Assembly: GCF_006874475.1 (NCBI RefSeq)
Contig: NZ_VIRM01000008.1
Location: forward strand, 124,001 to 188,000
From: Microbispora hainanensis
Lineage (GTDB): Bacteria; Actinomycetota; Actinomycetes; Streptosporangiales; Streptosporangiaceae
DNA: 64,000 bases
Direction of reading: 5' to 3'
Position 1 is the first letter of the stretch. The number at the start of each line of letters is the position of its first letter. The position numbers and the translations under genes were made by a program. The notes under the pieces were generated by a model that did no database searches, had not been told where the DNA came from, and saw only the letters and a list, made by a program, of their open reading frames with translations. This document shows positions 49,543-57,472 of this stretch, piece after piece.

Positions 49543-50460
49543 ATGGACCTCCTTGACGAGATGCGGCGGCTGATCACGCGCCTCGCCCCCGGCGGCCTGC
49601 AGCGGGGGATCGCGGACGGCGTGACCGTCGCGTCCCTCGACCGGCCCACATCGCCGGTCGCCACGTTCTCCTCGCCGTCGCTCGCGATCGTCGCGCAGGG
49701 CCTCAAACGCACGGTGCTCAACGGGGTCCCGTACGACTACCGCGCCGGGCAGTATCTCGTCGTGTCGGTGGACCTCCCGGTGATCGGCCAGGCCCTGGAG
49801 GCCGCCCCGGACAGGCCGTTCGTCGTCTTCAGCATGTCTTTGCGCCCGGCGGACATCGCGCCGCTCCTGCTGGAGGCGGGCGCGGCCGGCAGGCCCCCGG
49901 CGTTCACCGGCATGGCGGTGAGCGACGCCTCACCGGAGCTGCTGGACCCCGTCGTGCGTCTGCTGCGCATCGCGGACCGGCCCGACGACCTGCGCGTGCT
50001 CACGCCCGGATATCGCCGCGAGATCCTCTGGTGGCTCATCAACGGCGACCAGGGTGCGCTCGTGCGGCAGATCGGCCTCGTCGACGGCAACCTCGCGCAC
50101 ATCTCCCGGGGAATCCGCTGGATCCGCGAGCACTACCGGGAGCAGTTCTCCGTCACGGACCTTGCGTCGCTCTGCGGCATGAGCGCGTCGTCCTTCCACC
50201 GGCACTTCCGCGCGGCGACGTCGATGACGCCGGTCCAGTTCCAGAAGCAGATCCGTCTCCAGGCGGCCCGCACCCTGCTCATGACGCGCTCGGGGAACGT
50301 GGCGGAGATCGGCTATTTCGTCGGTTACGAAAGCGCGTCGCAGTTCAGCCGGGAGTATCGCAAGGTGTTCGGGGCCTCTCCCGGCCGGGACGCCGCGCGG
50401 CTGAGCGCCATGGCGCAGGACGTCCCGAGGCTGCCGGAGCTGATGGACGAGCCGGCCTGA
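49543..50460 (+). CDS. AraC-family regulator (AraC_N type)
   Basis: This 305-residue protein has an N-terminal AraC_N sensor domain (SSPSLAIVAQGLKRTVLNGVPY, AGQYLVVSVDLPV). The C-terminal double helix-turn-helix reads FSVTDLASLCGMSASSFHRHFRAATSMTP, then VAEIGYFVGYESASQFSREYRKVFG. It is divergent from the aldo/keto reductase at 48386, its likely target. It is the kind of regulator commonly paired with AKR genes. Confidence 0.93.
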   Translation: MDLLDEMRRLITRLAPGGLQRGIADGVTVASLDRPTSPVATFSSPSLAIVAQGLKRTVLNGVPYDYRAGQYLVVSVDLPVIGQALEAAPDRPFVVFSMSLRPADIAPLLLEAGAAGRPPAFTGMAVSDASPELLDPVVRLLRIADRPDDLRVLTPGYRREILWWLINGDQGALVRQIGLVDGNLAHISRGIRWIREHYREQFSVTDLASLCGMSASSFHRHFRAATSMTPVQFQKQIRLQAARTLLMTRSGNVAEIGYFVGYESASQFSREYRKVFGASPGRDAARLSAMAQDVPRLPELMDEPA

Positions 50461-50520
50461 TCGGACCGTCGCCGCCTCACGCTCCCGCGCACGTGCTCCC
50501 CTATCGTGCTTCCGTATGTT

Positions 50521-50536
50521 GTACGGTACGCCGTAC
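50521..50536. promoter_or_regulatory. Palindrome GTACGG-N4-CCGTAC
   Basis: This perfect 6-4-6 inverted repeat lies 21 bp upstream of the start of the NTF2-like gene, just before its ribosome site. It may be an operator for an unidentified regulator. Confidence 0.45.
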
Positions 50537-50556
50537 GACAGAAAGGGGCGTATTTC

Positions 50557-50982
50557 GTGTACGAGCCGAGCGACGAGGAACTGAAGAGCGTCGAGGACTG
50601 GTTCGCCGAGTACGACGCGCTCGCCGAGCAGGGGGCGATCGAGCGGCTGGCCGACCTCGCGGTATTCCCGATGAACCTGGCCACCGACGTGCCGGGCGGC
50701 TTCGCGGCCGTGCGGCAGTGGACGCGCGAGGAGTACGTCGAGGCCATGCGGGAGGCCATGGGCGGCGGGACGGCGGGGCTCGGCGTGGAGTCGGTGCGGA
50801 CGCCGCACTTCCTCAGCCCCAACCTCGTGTTCGTGGAGACCACGGCGACGATGACGATCGAGGGCCGCCGGGAGAGCATGCACTACGGCGACCTGCTGGT
50901 GCGCACCGAGGAAGGGTGGGCGTTCCAGACGATGGCCCAGGGCGGCTGGGGCCACGGCTGGCCGCCCGCCACACGCGGCTGA
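50557..50982 (+). CDS. NTF2-like / DUF4440-type small protein
   Basis: This 141-residue protein is predicted to have the SnoaL/NTF2 cone fold. An N-terminal helix pair (DEELKSVEDWFAEYDALAEQG, then LADLAVFPMNLATD) is followed by strands (VFVETTATMTIEGRRESMHYGDLLVRTEEGWAFQTM). The start is GTG with AAAGGGG upstream. It may be a ligand-binding or small enzymatic protein. The function is unknown. Confidence 0.72.
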   Translation: MYEPSDEELKSVEDWFAEYDALAEQGAIERLADLAVFPMNLATDVPGGFAAVRQWTREEYVEAMREAMGGGTAGLGVESVRTPHFLSPNLVFVETTATMTIEGRRESMHYGDLLVRTEEGWAFQTMAQGGWGHGWPPATRG

Positions 50983-51102
50983 CCGGCCCCCGCGGGCCGC
51001 GGCTCACGCGGCCCGCGAACCCCGGACGGGGGGCCGGTGCGGTGCACCTGGGACGGTTGTATAAGCTACCTATGTAAATCGCTTCCGTCCGGAGGAACTC
51101 CT

Positions 51103-51567
51103 GTGTCCGACACCCCGAGCGCCGATACCCCCGAGGACTCTCAGGCGGTCGCGGCCGTCCTGGACGACCTCGCGGTGCTCGCCATACGGCGGCTGTCCAC
51201 GCAGAGCGACCTCAGCCTCACGGCGACCATGACCCTGTCGTACCTGGACCGCAACGGCCCGGAGCGGCTGAGCGTCCTGGCCGCGCGCCAGTCCGTCACT
51301 CAGCCGTCGATGACCCAGCTCGTGCAGCGCCTTGAGCGTGAGGGCCTGGTGTGCAGGGCGGCCGACGACCTCGACGGCCGCGCGGTGCGGGTCAGCGTCA
51401 CCGACGCCGGCCGGGCGCTGCTGGCCGAGCGGCGCCGCCGGCGCAGAGAGCGGCTCGCCGAGATGCTCGGCACGCTGTCTCCCGGCGAGCTGCGCGAGCT
51501 GACGCGGGTCGCCGGCGAGTTCCTCCCCCTGCTCCGGCGCCTGCTTGAGACCACGGCCGACGAGTAG
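51103..51567 (+). CDS. MarR-family regulator
   Basis: This 154-residue winged-helix protein starts at GTG with GGAGGAA upstream. It has LTATMTLSYLDRNGPERLS, then the recognition region QSVTQPSMTQLVQRLEREGLV and a wing DLDGRAVRVSVTDAGR. It precedes an MFS exporter gene by 39 bp on the same strand, forming the common MarR-exporter operon. An AT-rich segment GTATAAGCTACCTATGTA about 45 bp upstream may hold its promoter and operator. Confidence 0.9.
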   Translation: MSDTPSADTPEDSQAVAAVLDDLAVLAIRRLSTQSDLSLTATMTLSYLDRNGPERLSVLAARQSVTQPSMTQLVQRLEREGLVCRAADDLDGRAVRVSVTDAGRALLAERRRRRRERLAEMLGTLSPGELRELTRVAGEFLPLLRRLLETTADE

Positions 51568-51606
51568 GGATCAGGGCGCTCCCCTCGCTATTTCCCAGGA
51601 GGTCCG

Positions 51607-52884
51607 GTGAGCTCTGCTCATGCCCCCGTCTCCAACCCCTTCAAGCAGCCGAAGGCGGTCTGGGCCGTCGCCTTCGCCTGCGTGATCTCCTTCATGGGGA
51701 TCGGGCTGGTGGACCCGATCCTGCCCGCCCTCAGCGTGAAGCTGCACGCCACGCCCAGCCAGGTGTCGCTGCTGTTCACGAGCTATCTGGTCGTCACCGC
51801 CGTGGCGATGCTGGTCACCGGGTGGGTCTCCAGCCGCATCGGCGCCAAGCGCACCCTCATCGTGGGCCTCGCCCTGATCGTGGTGTTCGCCGCCCTCGCC
51901 GGGACGTCCGGCAGCATCGGCGGCATCGTCGGCTTCCGAGCCGGCTGGGGCCTCGGCAACGCGCTGTTCATCGCCACCTCGCTCGCCGTCATCGTCGCGT
52001 CGAGCAGCGGCGGCTTCGCCGGGGCGATCATCCTGTACGAGACCGCGCTCGGCGTCGGCATCGCGGTCGGGCCCCTGCTGGGCGGCGTGCTCGGCGGCAT
52101 CAGCTGGCGCGGCCCGTTCTACGGCGTCGCGGTCCTGATGGCGATCGCGCTGATCGCCACCGTCACCCTGGTGCGGCCCACGCCCACGCCGGCGAAGAAG
52201 ACGAGCGTCGCGGCCCCGATCAAGGCGCTGCGCCACCGCGGACTGCTCGTCCTGGGCCTGACCGCGCTCTGCTACAACTGGGGCTTCTTCACCCTGCTGG
52301 GCTACGCCCCCTATCCGATGGAGCTGAACGAGCACCAGCTCGGCCTCGTCTTCACCGGCTGGGGAATCCTCGTCGCGGTCTTCTCGGTCTTCGCCGCCCC
52401 GCGGCTGCAGGCCCGCTTCGGCATCGCCCGCACGCTGTACGCCAACCTCATCCTGTTCAGCCTCGACATCCTGGTGATCGCGCTGTTCACCGGCAACCGG
52501 GTCGTCGTGATCTGCGGCGTGATCGTCGCCGGAATCTTCATCGGCGTCAACAACACGGTCACCACCCAGGCGGTCATGACCATCTCGCCCGTGGAGCGGC
52601 CCATCGCCTCCGCGTCGTACGGGTTCATCCGCTTCATCGGCGGCGGCCTCGCGCCCTTCGTCGCGGGCAAGCTCGCCGAGCACTTCGACAGCCAGCACGC
52701 GCCGTTCTACATGGGGGCCGCGGCCGTGCTCCTCAGTGTGGTCGTCCTCGCCACCGCGCACCGGGAGCTCGGCGAGGCCGAGCGCGCCCAGGCGGCCGAG
52801 ATGGCCGCCGCCGCACCGGCCGCCGCGCGGCGGGAGGAGCTGGAGGAGGCGGCGCTCGCCGAGGACCTCGGCTCGGCCACCTGA
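51607..52884 (+). CDS. DHA1-type MFS exporter
   Basis: This 425-residue, 12-helix MFS protein has LVDPILPALSVKL in helix 1, motif A GWVSSRIGAKRTL, and motif C GIAVGPLLGGVLGG. It has a charged Ala/Glu-rich C-terminal tail. The start is GTG with AGGAGG upstream. It is in an operon with the MarR gene, which probably represses it until a toxic compound appears. Confidence 0.93.
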   Translation: MSSAHAPVSNPFKQPKAVWAVAFACVISFMGIGLVDPILPALSVKLHATPSQVSLLFTSYLVVTAVAMLVTGWVSSRIGAKRTLIVGLALIVVFAALAGTSGSIGGIVGFRAGWGLGNALFIATSLAVIVASSSGGFAGAIILYETALGVGIAVGPLLGGVLGGISWRGPFYGVAVLMAIALIATVTLVRPTPTPAKKTSVAAPIKALRHRGLLVLGLTALCYNWGFFTLLGYAPYPMELNEHQLGLVFTGWGILVAVFSVFAAPRLQARFGIARTLYANLILFSLDILVIALFTGNRVVVICGVIVAGIFIGVNNTVTTQAVMTISPVERPIASASYGFIRFIGGGLAPFVAGKLAEHFDSQHAPFYMGAAAVLLSVVVLATAHRELGEAERAQAAEMAAAAPAAARREELEEAALAEDLGSAT

Positions 52885-52985
52885 CCCGCCCGGCGGCGCG
52901 GGCGCGGCGGCCCCCGGCTCCGTGCGTACGGCTTGCCCGAGGCTTTGCTTCGAATGCGGGAATGGTTTGGCCTGCCCGTTTGTGG

Positions 52986-53138
52986 TTACCCACGGTCCGA
53001 CAGCCGCACGGTCCTGTGCCGGTAGGCGGCGTCGAGGCATGATCCCGTCGCATACTGCGCCTTGTCCGCCTGCCGCACGATGTCGCCGGTCGCGGCCTGG
53101 GTCTCGACCTCGCGGCGGCGGATGACGACCGCCGACGA
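52986..53138 (-). pseudogene. GAF-domain gene relic
   Basis: About 50 codons on the minus strand read like part of a GAF domain from actinobacterial GAF/ANTAR proteins: VETQAATGDIVRQADKAQYA, then GSCLDAAYRHRTVRLSD before a stop. The usual L-G-E-G-P-C motif is degraded to A-T-G-S-C. There is no start region or partner domain. The surrounding 385 bp (52885-53269) contains nothing else I can recognise. Confidence 0.5.
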
Positions 53139-53269
53139 GGGGCGGCCCTGTCGTCGTCCCCGCGCTCGTCCCGGCCGGCCACGGGCCACACCACCTCTCG
53201 GCCGCGAGCGGCTCCGAGTGCCTCATCAGGCCCCTGCCCGCCATGACGCCGTCATGCCGGGCAGCGGAT

Positions 53270-54430
53270 TCAGATCCGCGTGAGCAGGTCGGGGGTGAGC
53301 GCGGCGGCCCCAGGGCAGCCGGACAGGGCCAGCGTGAGGTCGGTCTCCGCCAGCACGCAGCGGATCACGTGCTCCACTCCCGCCTGCCCGTCCAGACCCA
53401 GCCCGTACGCGTACGGGCGGCCGAGCAGCACGGTCCTGGCGCCGAGGGCGAGCGCCTTGACGACGTCGTCGCCGGTGCGGACGCCGCCGTCGAACAGCAC
53501 GGTGAGCCGGTCGGCCACGGCGTCGGCGACCGCAGGCAGGGCGTCGGCCGCCCCGATCGAGCCGTTGACCTGGCGTCCCCCGTGGTTGGAGACGACCACG
53601 CCGTCCATGCCCGCGTCGGCCGCGAGACGGGCGTCGTCGGGGTGCAGGACGCCCTTCAGCACGATCGGGCCGTCCCAGTGCTCACGCAGCAGCGCGAGGT
53701 CCGGCCACGTCTTGCCCGGGTCGCCGAACATCCCCACGAAGTGCAGGACGGCGGCGTTCGGGTCCTCGTGCACCGGCCGGGCGAGCCCGGCCTGGAACGC
53801 CGGGTCGGTGAAGTAGTTGGCGGTGCCGACGCCGCGCAGGAACGGCAGGTAGGCCTGGTCGAGATCGCGGGGCCGCCAGGCCAGCAGCGGCGTGTCGAGG
53901 GTGACGACCAGCACGGTGAAGCCCGCCGCCCTGGCCCGGGCGAGGAAGCTGAGGGTGACCTCGCGGTCCTTGCCCCAGTAGAGCTGGAACCACCGCTCGC
54001 CGTCGCCCATGGCCGCCGCCACGTCCTCCATCGGCGTGCTGGAGGCCGACGACAGGACGAAGGGCACACCGGTCGCGGCGGCGGCGCGGGCGGCGGCCCG
54101 CTCGGCCTCCGGATGCATGATCGACAGCACGCCGATCGGCGCGAGCGCCAGCGGCGCGGGCAGCCGCCTGCCCAGCACGGTCACCGACAGGTCGCGTTCA
54201 CGCACGTCGCGGAGCATCCGCGGCACGATCCGCCAGCGGTCGAGCGCCTCGCGGTTGGCGCGCTCCGTGCGGCCGCTGCCCGCGCTGCCGGCGACATAGC
54301 CGAACGGGCCGGGCCCGAGCCGCCGCTCGGCCATCTCCTCCAGCCGGGTCAGGTCGGTCGGCAGCCGGGGCACGGCACCGGTCATGCCGTTGAGGTAGAT
54401 CTCGTACTGGAAGTCCGCCCACGTGGTCAT
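53270..54430 (-). CDS. Alpha-hydroxyacid oxidase family FMN enzyme (lactate 2-monooxygenase-like)
   Basis: This 386-residue FMN-dependent (S)-2-hydroxyacid oxidising enzyme has LALAPIGVLSIMHP, FQLYWGKDREV and VVTLDTPLLAWRPRDLD. The active-site region is GVVVSNHGGRQVNG (catalytic His and Arg), followed by VLFDGGVRTGDDVVKALALGA. Its length and N-terminus (WADFQYEIYLNG) resemble lactate 2-monooxygenases. It follows an SDR and an acyl-CoA dehydrogenase on the same strand after 74 bp, so it may be part of that catabolic unit. Confidence 0.9.
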   Translation of the reverse strand: MTTWADFQYEIYLNGMTGAVPRLPTDLTRLEEMAERRLGPGPFGYVAGSAGSGRTERANREALDRWRIVPRMLRDVRERDLSVTVLGRRLPAPLALAPIGVLSIMHPEAERAAARAAAATGVPFVLSSASSTPMEDVAAAMGDGERWFQLYWGKDREVTLSFLARARAAGFTVLVVTLDTPLLAWRPRDLDQAYLPFLRGVGTANYFTDPAFQAGLARPVHEDPNAAVLHFVGMFGDPGKTWPDLALLREHWDGPIVLKGVLHPDDARLAADAGMDGVVVSNHGGRQVNGSIGAADALPAVADAVADRLTVLFDGGVRTGDDVVKALALGARTVLLGRPYAYGLGLDGQAGVEHVIRCVLAETDLTLALSGCPGAAALTPDLLTRI

Positions 54431-54504
54431 CGTCGCCCTCGTTCCGCCGCCCGCATCGACAGCGGCACGCTACCGAATCACCACCCAAAAACCGACAACC
54501 CTGG

Positions 54505-55260
54505 TCATACCGTCTCACCCCGGGGGCCGGGGGCGCGGCGGAAGAGGAAGGGCTGGCTCTCCCGGCCCGGCACGACGAACCAGCACTCGCCGGTGCCCTC
54601 GCTCGCCAGCAGCGCGAAGAACGCGTCGACGACCGTCTCGACGTCGAGGATCGGGAACTTCAGGTCGTCCAGCAGCTCCTTGATGTCGCCGCTCAGGATC
54701 CCGGTGTCCGCGAACGACGGGCACAGCCCCTGCACCCGGATGCCGAGGGGCTCCAGCTGCGGGCCGAGCGAGCGGACGAGCCCGACGACCGCGTGCTTGT
54801 TGGCCGCATAGACGGGGTCCTGCGGAATGCCCACGATCCCCGCCATGCTGGCGGTCGCCACGATCACACCCCCAGGCCGCATCGCCGGCAGCGCCGCGTG
54901 CACGCCGAAGACGACGCCGTCGAGGTTGATCCCCATCACCCGCCGGTAGCGGTCGAGGTCGAAGTCCTTGCCGAGGCCGCAGCCCGAGGCGACGCCCGCG
55001 TTGAGGAAGGCGAGGTCGAGCCCGCCGTGCCGCTCGACCGCGAGCGCCACCGCGGCCTGGTTGTCCTCCAGCCGCGACACGTCGGTCCGCACGAACGCGG
55101 CGCCGATCTCCTCGGCGGTGCGCGCCCCGGCCTCGGCGTCGACGTCGGCCAGCACCACGTGCGCGCCGTACGCCGCGAGGCGGCGGGCCACGCCCGCGCC
55201 GATGCCGCCCGCGCCCCCGGTGACGAGCGCGACCTTGCCGGAGATGTCGTCGGTGTTCAC
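54505..55260 (-). CDS. SDR oxidoreductase
   Basis: This 251-residue short-chain dehydrogenase has TGGAGGIGAGVAR, DVDAEAG (NAD preference from the aspartate), LNAG, and catalytic Tyr/Lys in YAANKHAVVG. The GTG start overlaps the stop of the acyl-CoA dehydrogenase gene (GTGA), so the two are co-translated. It probably oxidises a hydroxyacyl-CoA or alcohol in the same pathway. Confidence 0.92.
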   Translation of the reverse strand: MNTDDISGKVALVTGGAGGIGAGVARRLAAYGAHVVLADVDAEAGARTAEEIGAAFVRTDVSRLEDNQAAVALAVERHGGLDLAFLNAGVASGCGLGKDFDLDRYRRVMGINLDGVVFGVHAALPAMRPGGVIVATASMAGIVGIPQDPVYAANKHAVVGLVRSLGPQLEPLGIRVQGLCPSFADTGILSGDIKELLDDLKFPILDVETVVDAFFALLASEGTGECWFVVPGRESQPFLFRRAPGPRGETV

Positions 55261-56495
55261 AGCGGAAGCCCTCCCATTGCGGCCCTGGTCGTGCCGGTGG
55301 CCCGATAGGCGTCGATGGTGCGTTCGGCGATGCGCATCTGGTGGATCTCGTCGGCGCCGTCGGCGAACCGCGCCCATCGGGCGTGCTGGAACATGTGCGC
55401 CAGAGGGGTGTCGGTCGAGTAGCCGAGGGCGCCGTGCACCTGGATCGCCCGGTCGACGATCCGGTTGAGGCTGTTCGCCACGAAGTGCTTGGCCATCGAG
55501 ACCTCCGTGCGGAAGTCCTCACCCTTGTCGATCTTCGAGGCGGCGTGCAGGACCATGAGCTTGCACTGGTAGAGCTCCATGGCCGAGTCGGCGATCATCC
55601 ACTGCACGCCCTGCTTGTCGGCGAGCAGCGATCCGTGGCTGAACCTGTCGAGCGCCCGGCCCACCATCATGTCGAGGGCAATCTCCGCCTGCGATATCCA
55701 GCGCATGCAGTGCGCCAGCCGAGCCGGGCCGAGGCGATACTGGCCCAGCCGGTGGCCGTTGCCCCGCCCGCCGAGCACGGCGGAGTCCGGCACGCGCAGG
55801 TCGGTGATGACGATCTCGCTGTGGCCGGTCGAGCCGTGCATGGTCTCGATCTCGCGTACGTCGTTCCAGCCGTCGGCCGGCAGGTCCACGAGGAAGGCGG
55901 TGTTGGCGCCCCGCGCGCCCTCCGGCAGGTCGAACTCCGTCTTGGCGATGAGGATGGCGAAGCTCGCCCTGCGGGCGTTGGAGATGAACCACTTGTGCCC
56001 GTTGATCACCCACTCGTCGCCGTCCTTCACGGCGTTCGTACGGATGAGCGTGGGATCGGAGCCGGCCACCTCGGGCTCGGTCATCGCGAAGCACGACATC
56101 TTCACGCCGTCGAGCAGCGGCCGCAGGTAGCGCTCCTTCTGCTCGTCGGTGCCCCAGTGGAGCAGCGTGTGCATGTTGCCCTCGTCGGGGGCCGCGCAGT
56201 TGAGCACCCACGGCCCGAGCCGGGTCTTGGCCGCCTCGGCCTGCACCATGGCCAGCTCGACGTGGCCGAGGCCCATGCCGCCCCACTCCGTGGGCATGTG
56301 CGGCAGCCAGAGCCCCTCCTCCTTGGCCCTGCGGCGCAGGTCGAAGATCGTGCGCAGGTATTCGTCCCGGATGAGCGCCTTCTCCGCGGAGTCCTCGAAC
56401 GGCTTGACCGCCGGGATCACCGTCTCCTGGACGAACGTCCGCACCCGCGCGCGTATCTCCTCGTGCTCGGGGGCGAGCGTGAAGTCGATGGCCAT
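55257..56495 (-). CDS. Acyl-CoA dehydrogenase (ACAD10/11-like)
   Basis: This 412-residue acyl-CoA dehydrogenase has CFAMTEPEVAGSDPTLIRT, WVINGHKWFISNA, and the C-terminal motif RFADGADEIHQMRIAE. The DG-x-DE-[IV]-H form instead of EGT-x-EI is characteristic of the ACAD10/11-like branch. The ATG at 56493-56495 has GGAGG upstream. It heads an operon with the SDR and probably the hydroxyacid oxidase, and is divergent from a TetR gene. Confidence 0.92.
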   Translation of the reverse strand: MAIDFTLAPEHEEIRARVRTFVQETVIPAVKPFEDSAEKALIRDEYLRTIFDLRRRAKEEGLWLPHMPTEWGGMGLGHVELAMVQAEAAKTRLGPWVLNCAAPDEGNMHTLLHWGTDEQKERYLRPLLDGVKMSCFAMTEPEVAGSDPTLIRTNAVKDGDEWVINGHKWFISNARRASFAILIAKTEFDLPEGARGANTAFLVDLPADGWNDVREIETMHGSTGHSEIVITDLRVPDSAVLGGRGNGHRLGQYRLGPARLAHCMRWISQAEIALDMMVGRALDRFSHGSLLADKQGVQWMIADSAMELYQCKLMVLHAASKIDKGEDFRTEVSMAKHFVANSLNRIVDRAIQVHGALGYSTDTPLAHMFQHARWARFADGADEIHQMRIAERTIDAYRATGTTRAAMGGLPL

Positions 56496-56593
56496 GATCC
56501 TCCCTCGGGCACGATAATGCGGCTGGGTCACGAAATAATGCGATCGCCTGAAATACCGTATCCTTCGGCCGTACGAGCGACAAGGGAGGCACG

Positions 56594-57235
56594 ATGCCGG
56601 CGGAGACCACGGTCCGGAGGCTCGTGGACGCCGCCGAGCGCCTGTTCGCCGAGCGCGGCATCGACGCGGTCTCGCTGCGCGAGATCAACGCCGCCGCCGG
56701 GCAGCGCAACTCCACCGCGTTGCAGTATCACTTCGGCGACCGCGCCAGGCTGCTGAAGGCGGTGCTCGCCAAGCACCGGCCGGAGATCGAGGCGCGGCGC
56801 CACCAGCTCCTGGACGAGTACGAGGCACGCGGCCCGCTGCCGCCGGGCGAGGCGCTGCGCACCCTCGCCGCCGCGCTCGTGCGCCCGGCCGCCGCCAAAC
56901 TGGCCGACCCCGACGGCGGGCGCGACTACCTGCGCGTCATGGAGCAGCTCGTGCACCGCGTGCCGCCCAGCCTCCCCGAGGACGGCGGCGGCAGCATCGG
57001 CCGCTGGCGGGAACTGGTCGCCCCCCTGCTGCCCGAGGCCGCCGTACGCCTGCACCAGCGCTTCATGGCGATCCGCATGACGTACGTCGAGCTGGCCCGC
57101 CGGGCGGGCGGTCCCCCGGCCCGGGACGACCGCCTGTTCACCAGCCATCTGATCGACGTGGTCGCGGCGGTCCTCGCCAGCGAGGTCTCCGGCGAGACCG
57201 CCCGCCTCCTCGCCGAACGCGAGCAGCGCTCCTGA
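56594..57235 (+). CDS. TetR-family regulator
   Basis: This 213-residue protein has the TetR helix-turn-helix AAERLFAERGIDAVSLREINAAAGQRNSTALQYHFGDRARLL. It is divergent from the acyl-CoA dehydrogenase operon, its probable target. The 98-bp gap holds two direct copies of ATAATGCG and the palindrome GCGATCGC (56540-56547); either could be the operator. None of the CTAGAA sites of the first cluster occurs here. Confidence 0.9.
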   Translation: MPAETTVRRLVDAAERLFAERGIDAVSLREINAAAGQRNSTALQYHFGDRARLLKAVLAKHRPEIEARRHQLLDEYEARGPLPPGEALRTLAAALVRPAAAKLADPDGGRDYLRVMEQLVHRVPPSLPEDGGGSIGRWRELVAPLLPEAAVRLHQRFMAIRMTYVELARRAGGPPARDDRLFTSHLIDVVAAVLASEVSGETARLLAEREQRS

Positions 57236-57472
57236 GACCGGCGCGCGTGTCGTCGCCGTACTTTTGCCCTGCCTGGGGAATCCGCTGCCGGAGCCCTGTG
57301 GCAGCGGGGGCACACCCATACTGAGGACGACCGCCGCGCGGCGGTGTCATCGGGCATCAGGGGATCCCGCGGCGGACCTGATTCCGCGTCCCTTCCGCGG
57401 GTCGCGCCGGACGCTCTTCGCGCGCATCGACCGCACCCGCTCACGCCATACGCGATCGGCCAAAGGGTGATC
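57236..57472. other. Intergenic region before synthetase gene
   Basis: This 237-bp gap lies between the TetR and Pls-like genes. The synthetase frame is open back to 57344, but the ATG at 57473 has AAAGGG upstream and begins the conserved protein. No clear operator or promoter stands out. Confidence 0.45.

Noticed and set aside
57344-57472. An upstream start adding 43 residues to the synthetase
   Set aside because: The extra residues are low-complexity, and the ATG at 57473 has a usable ribosome site directly before it.
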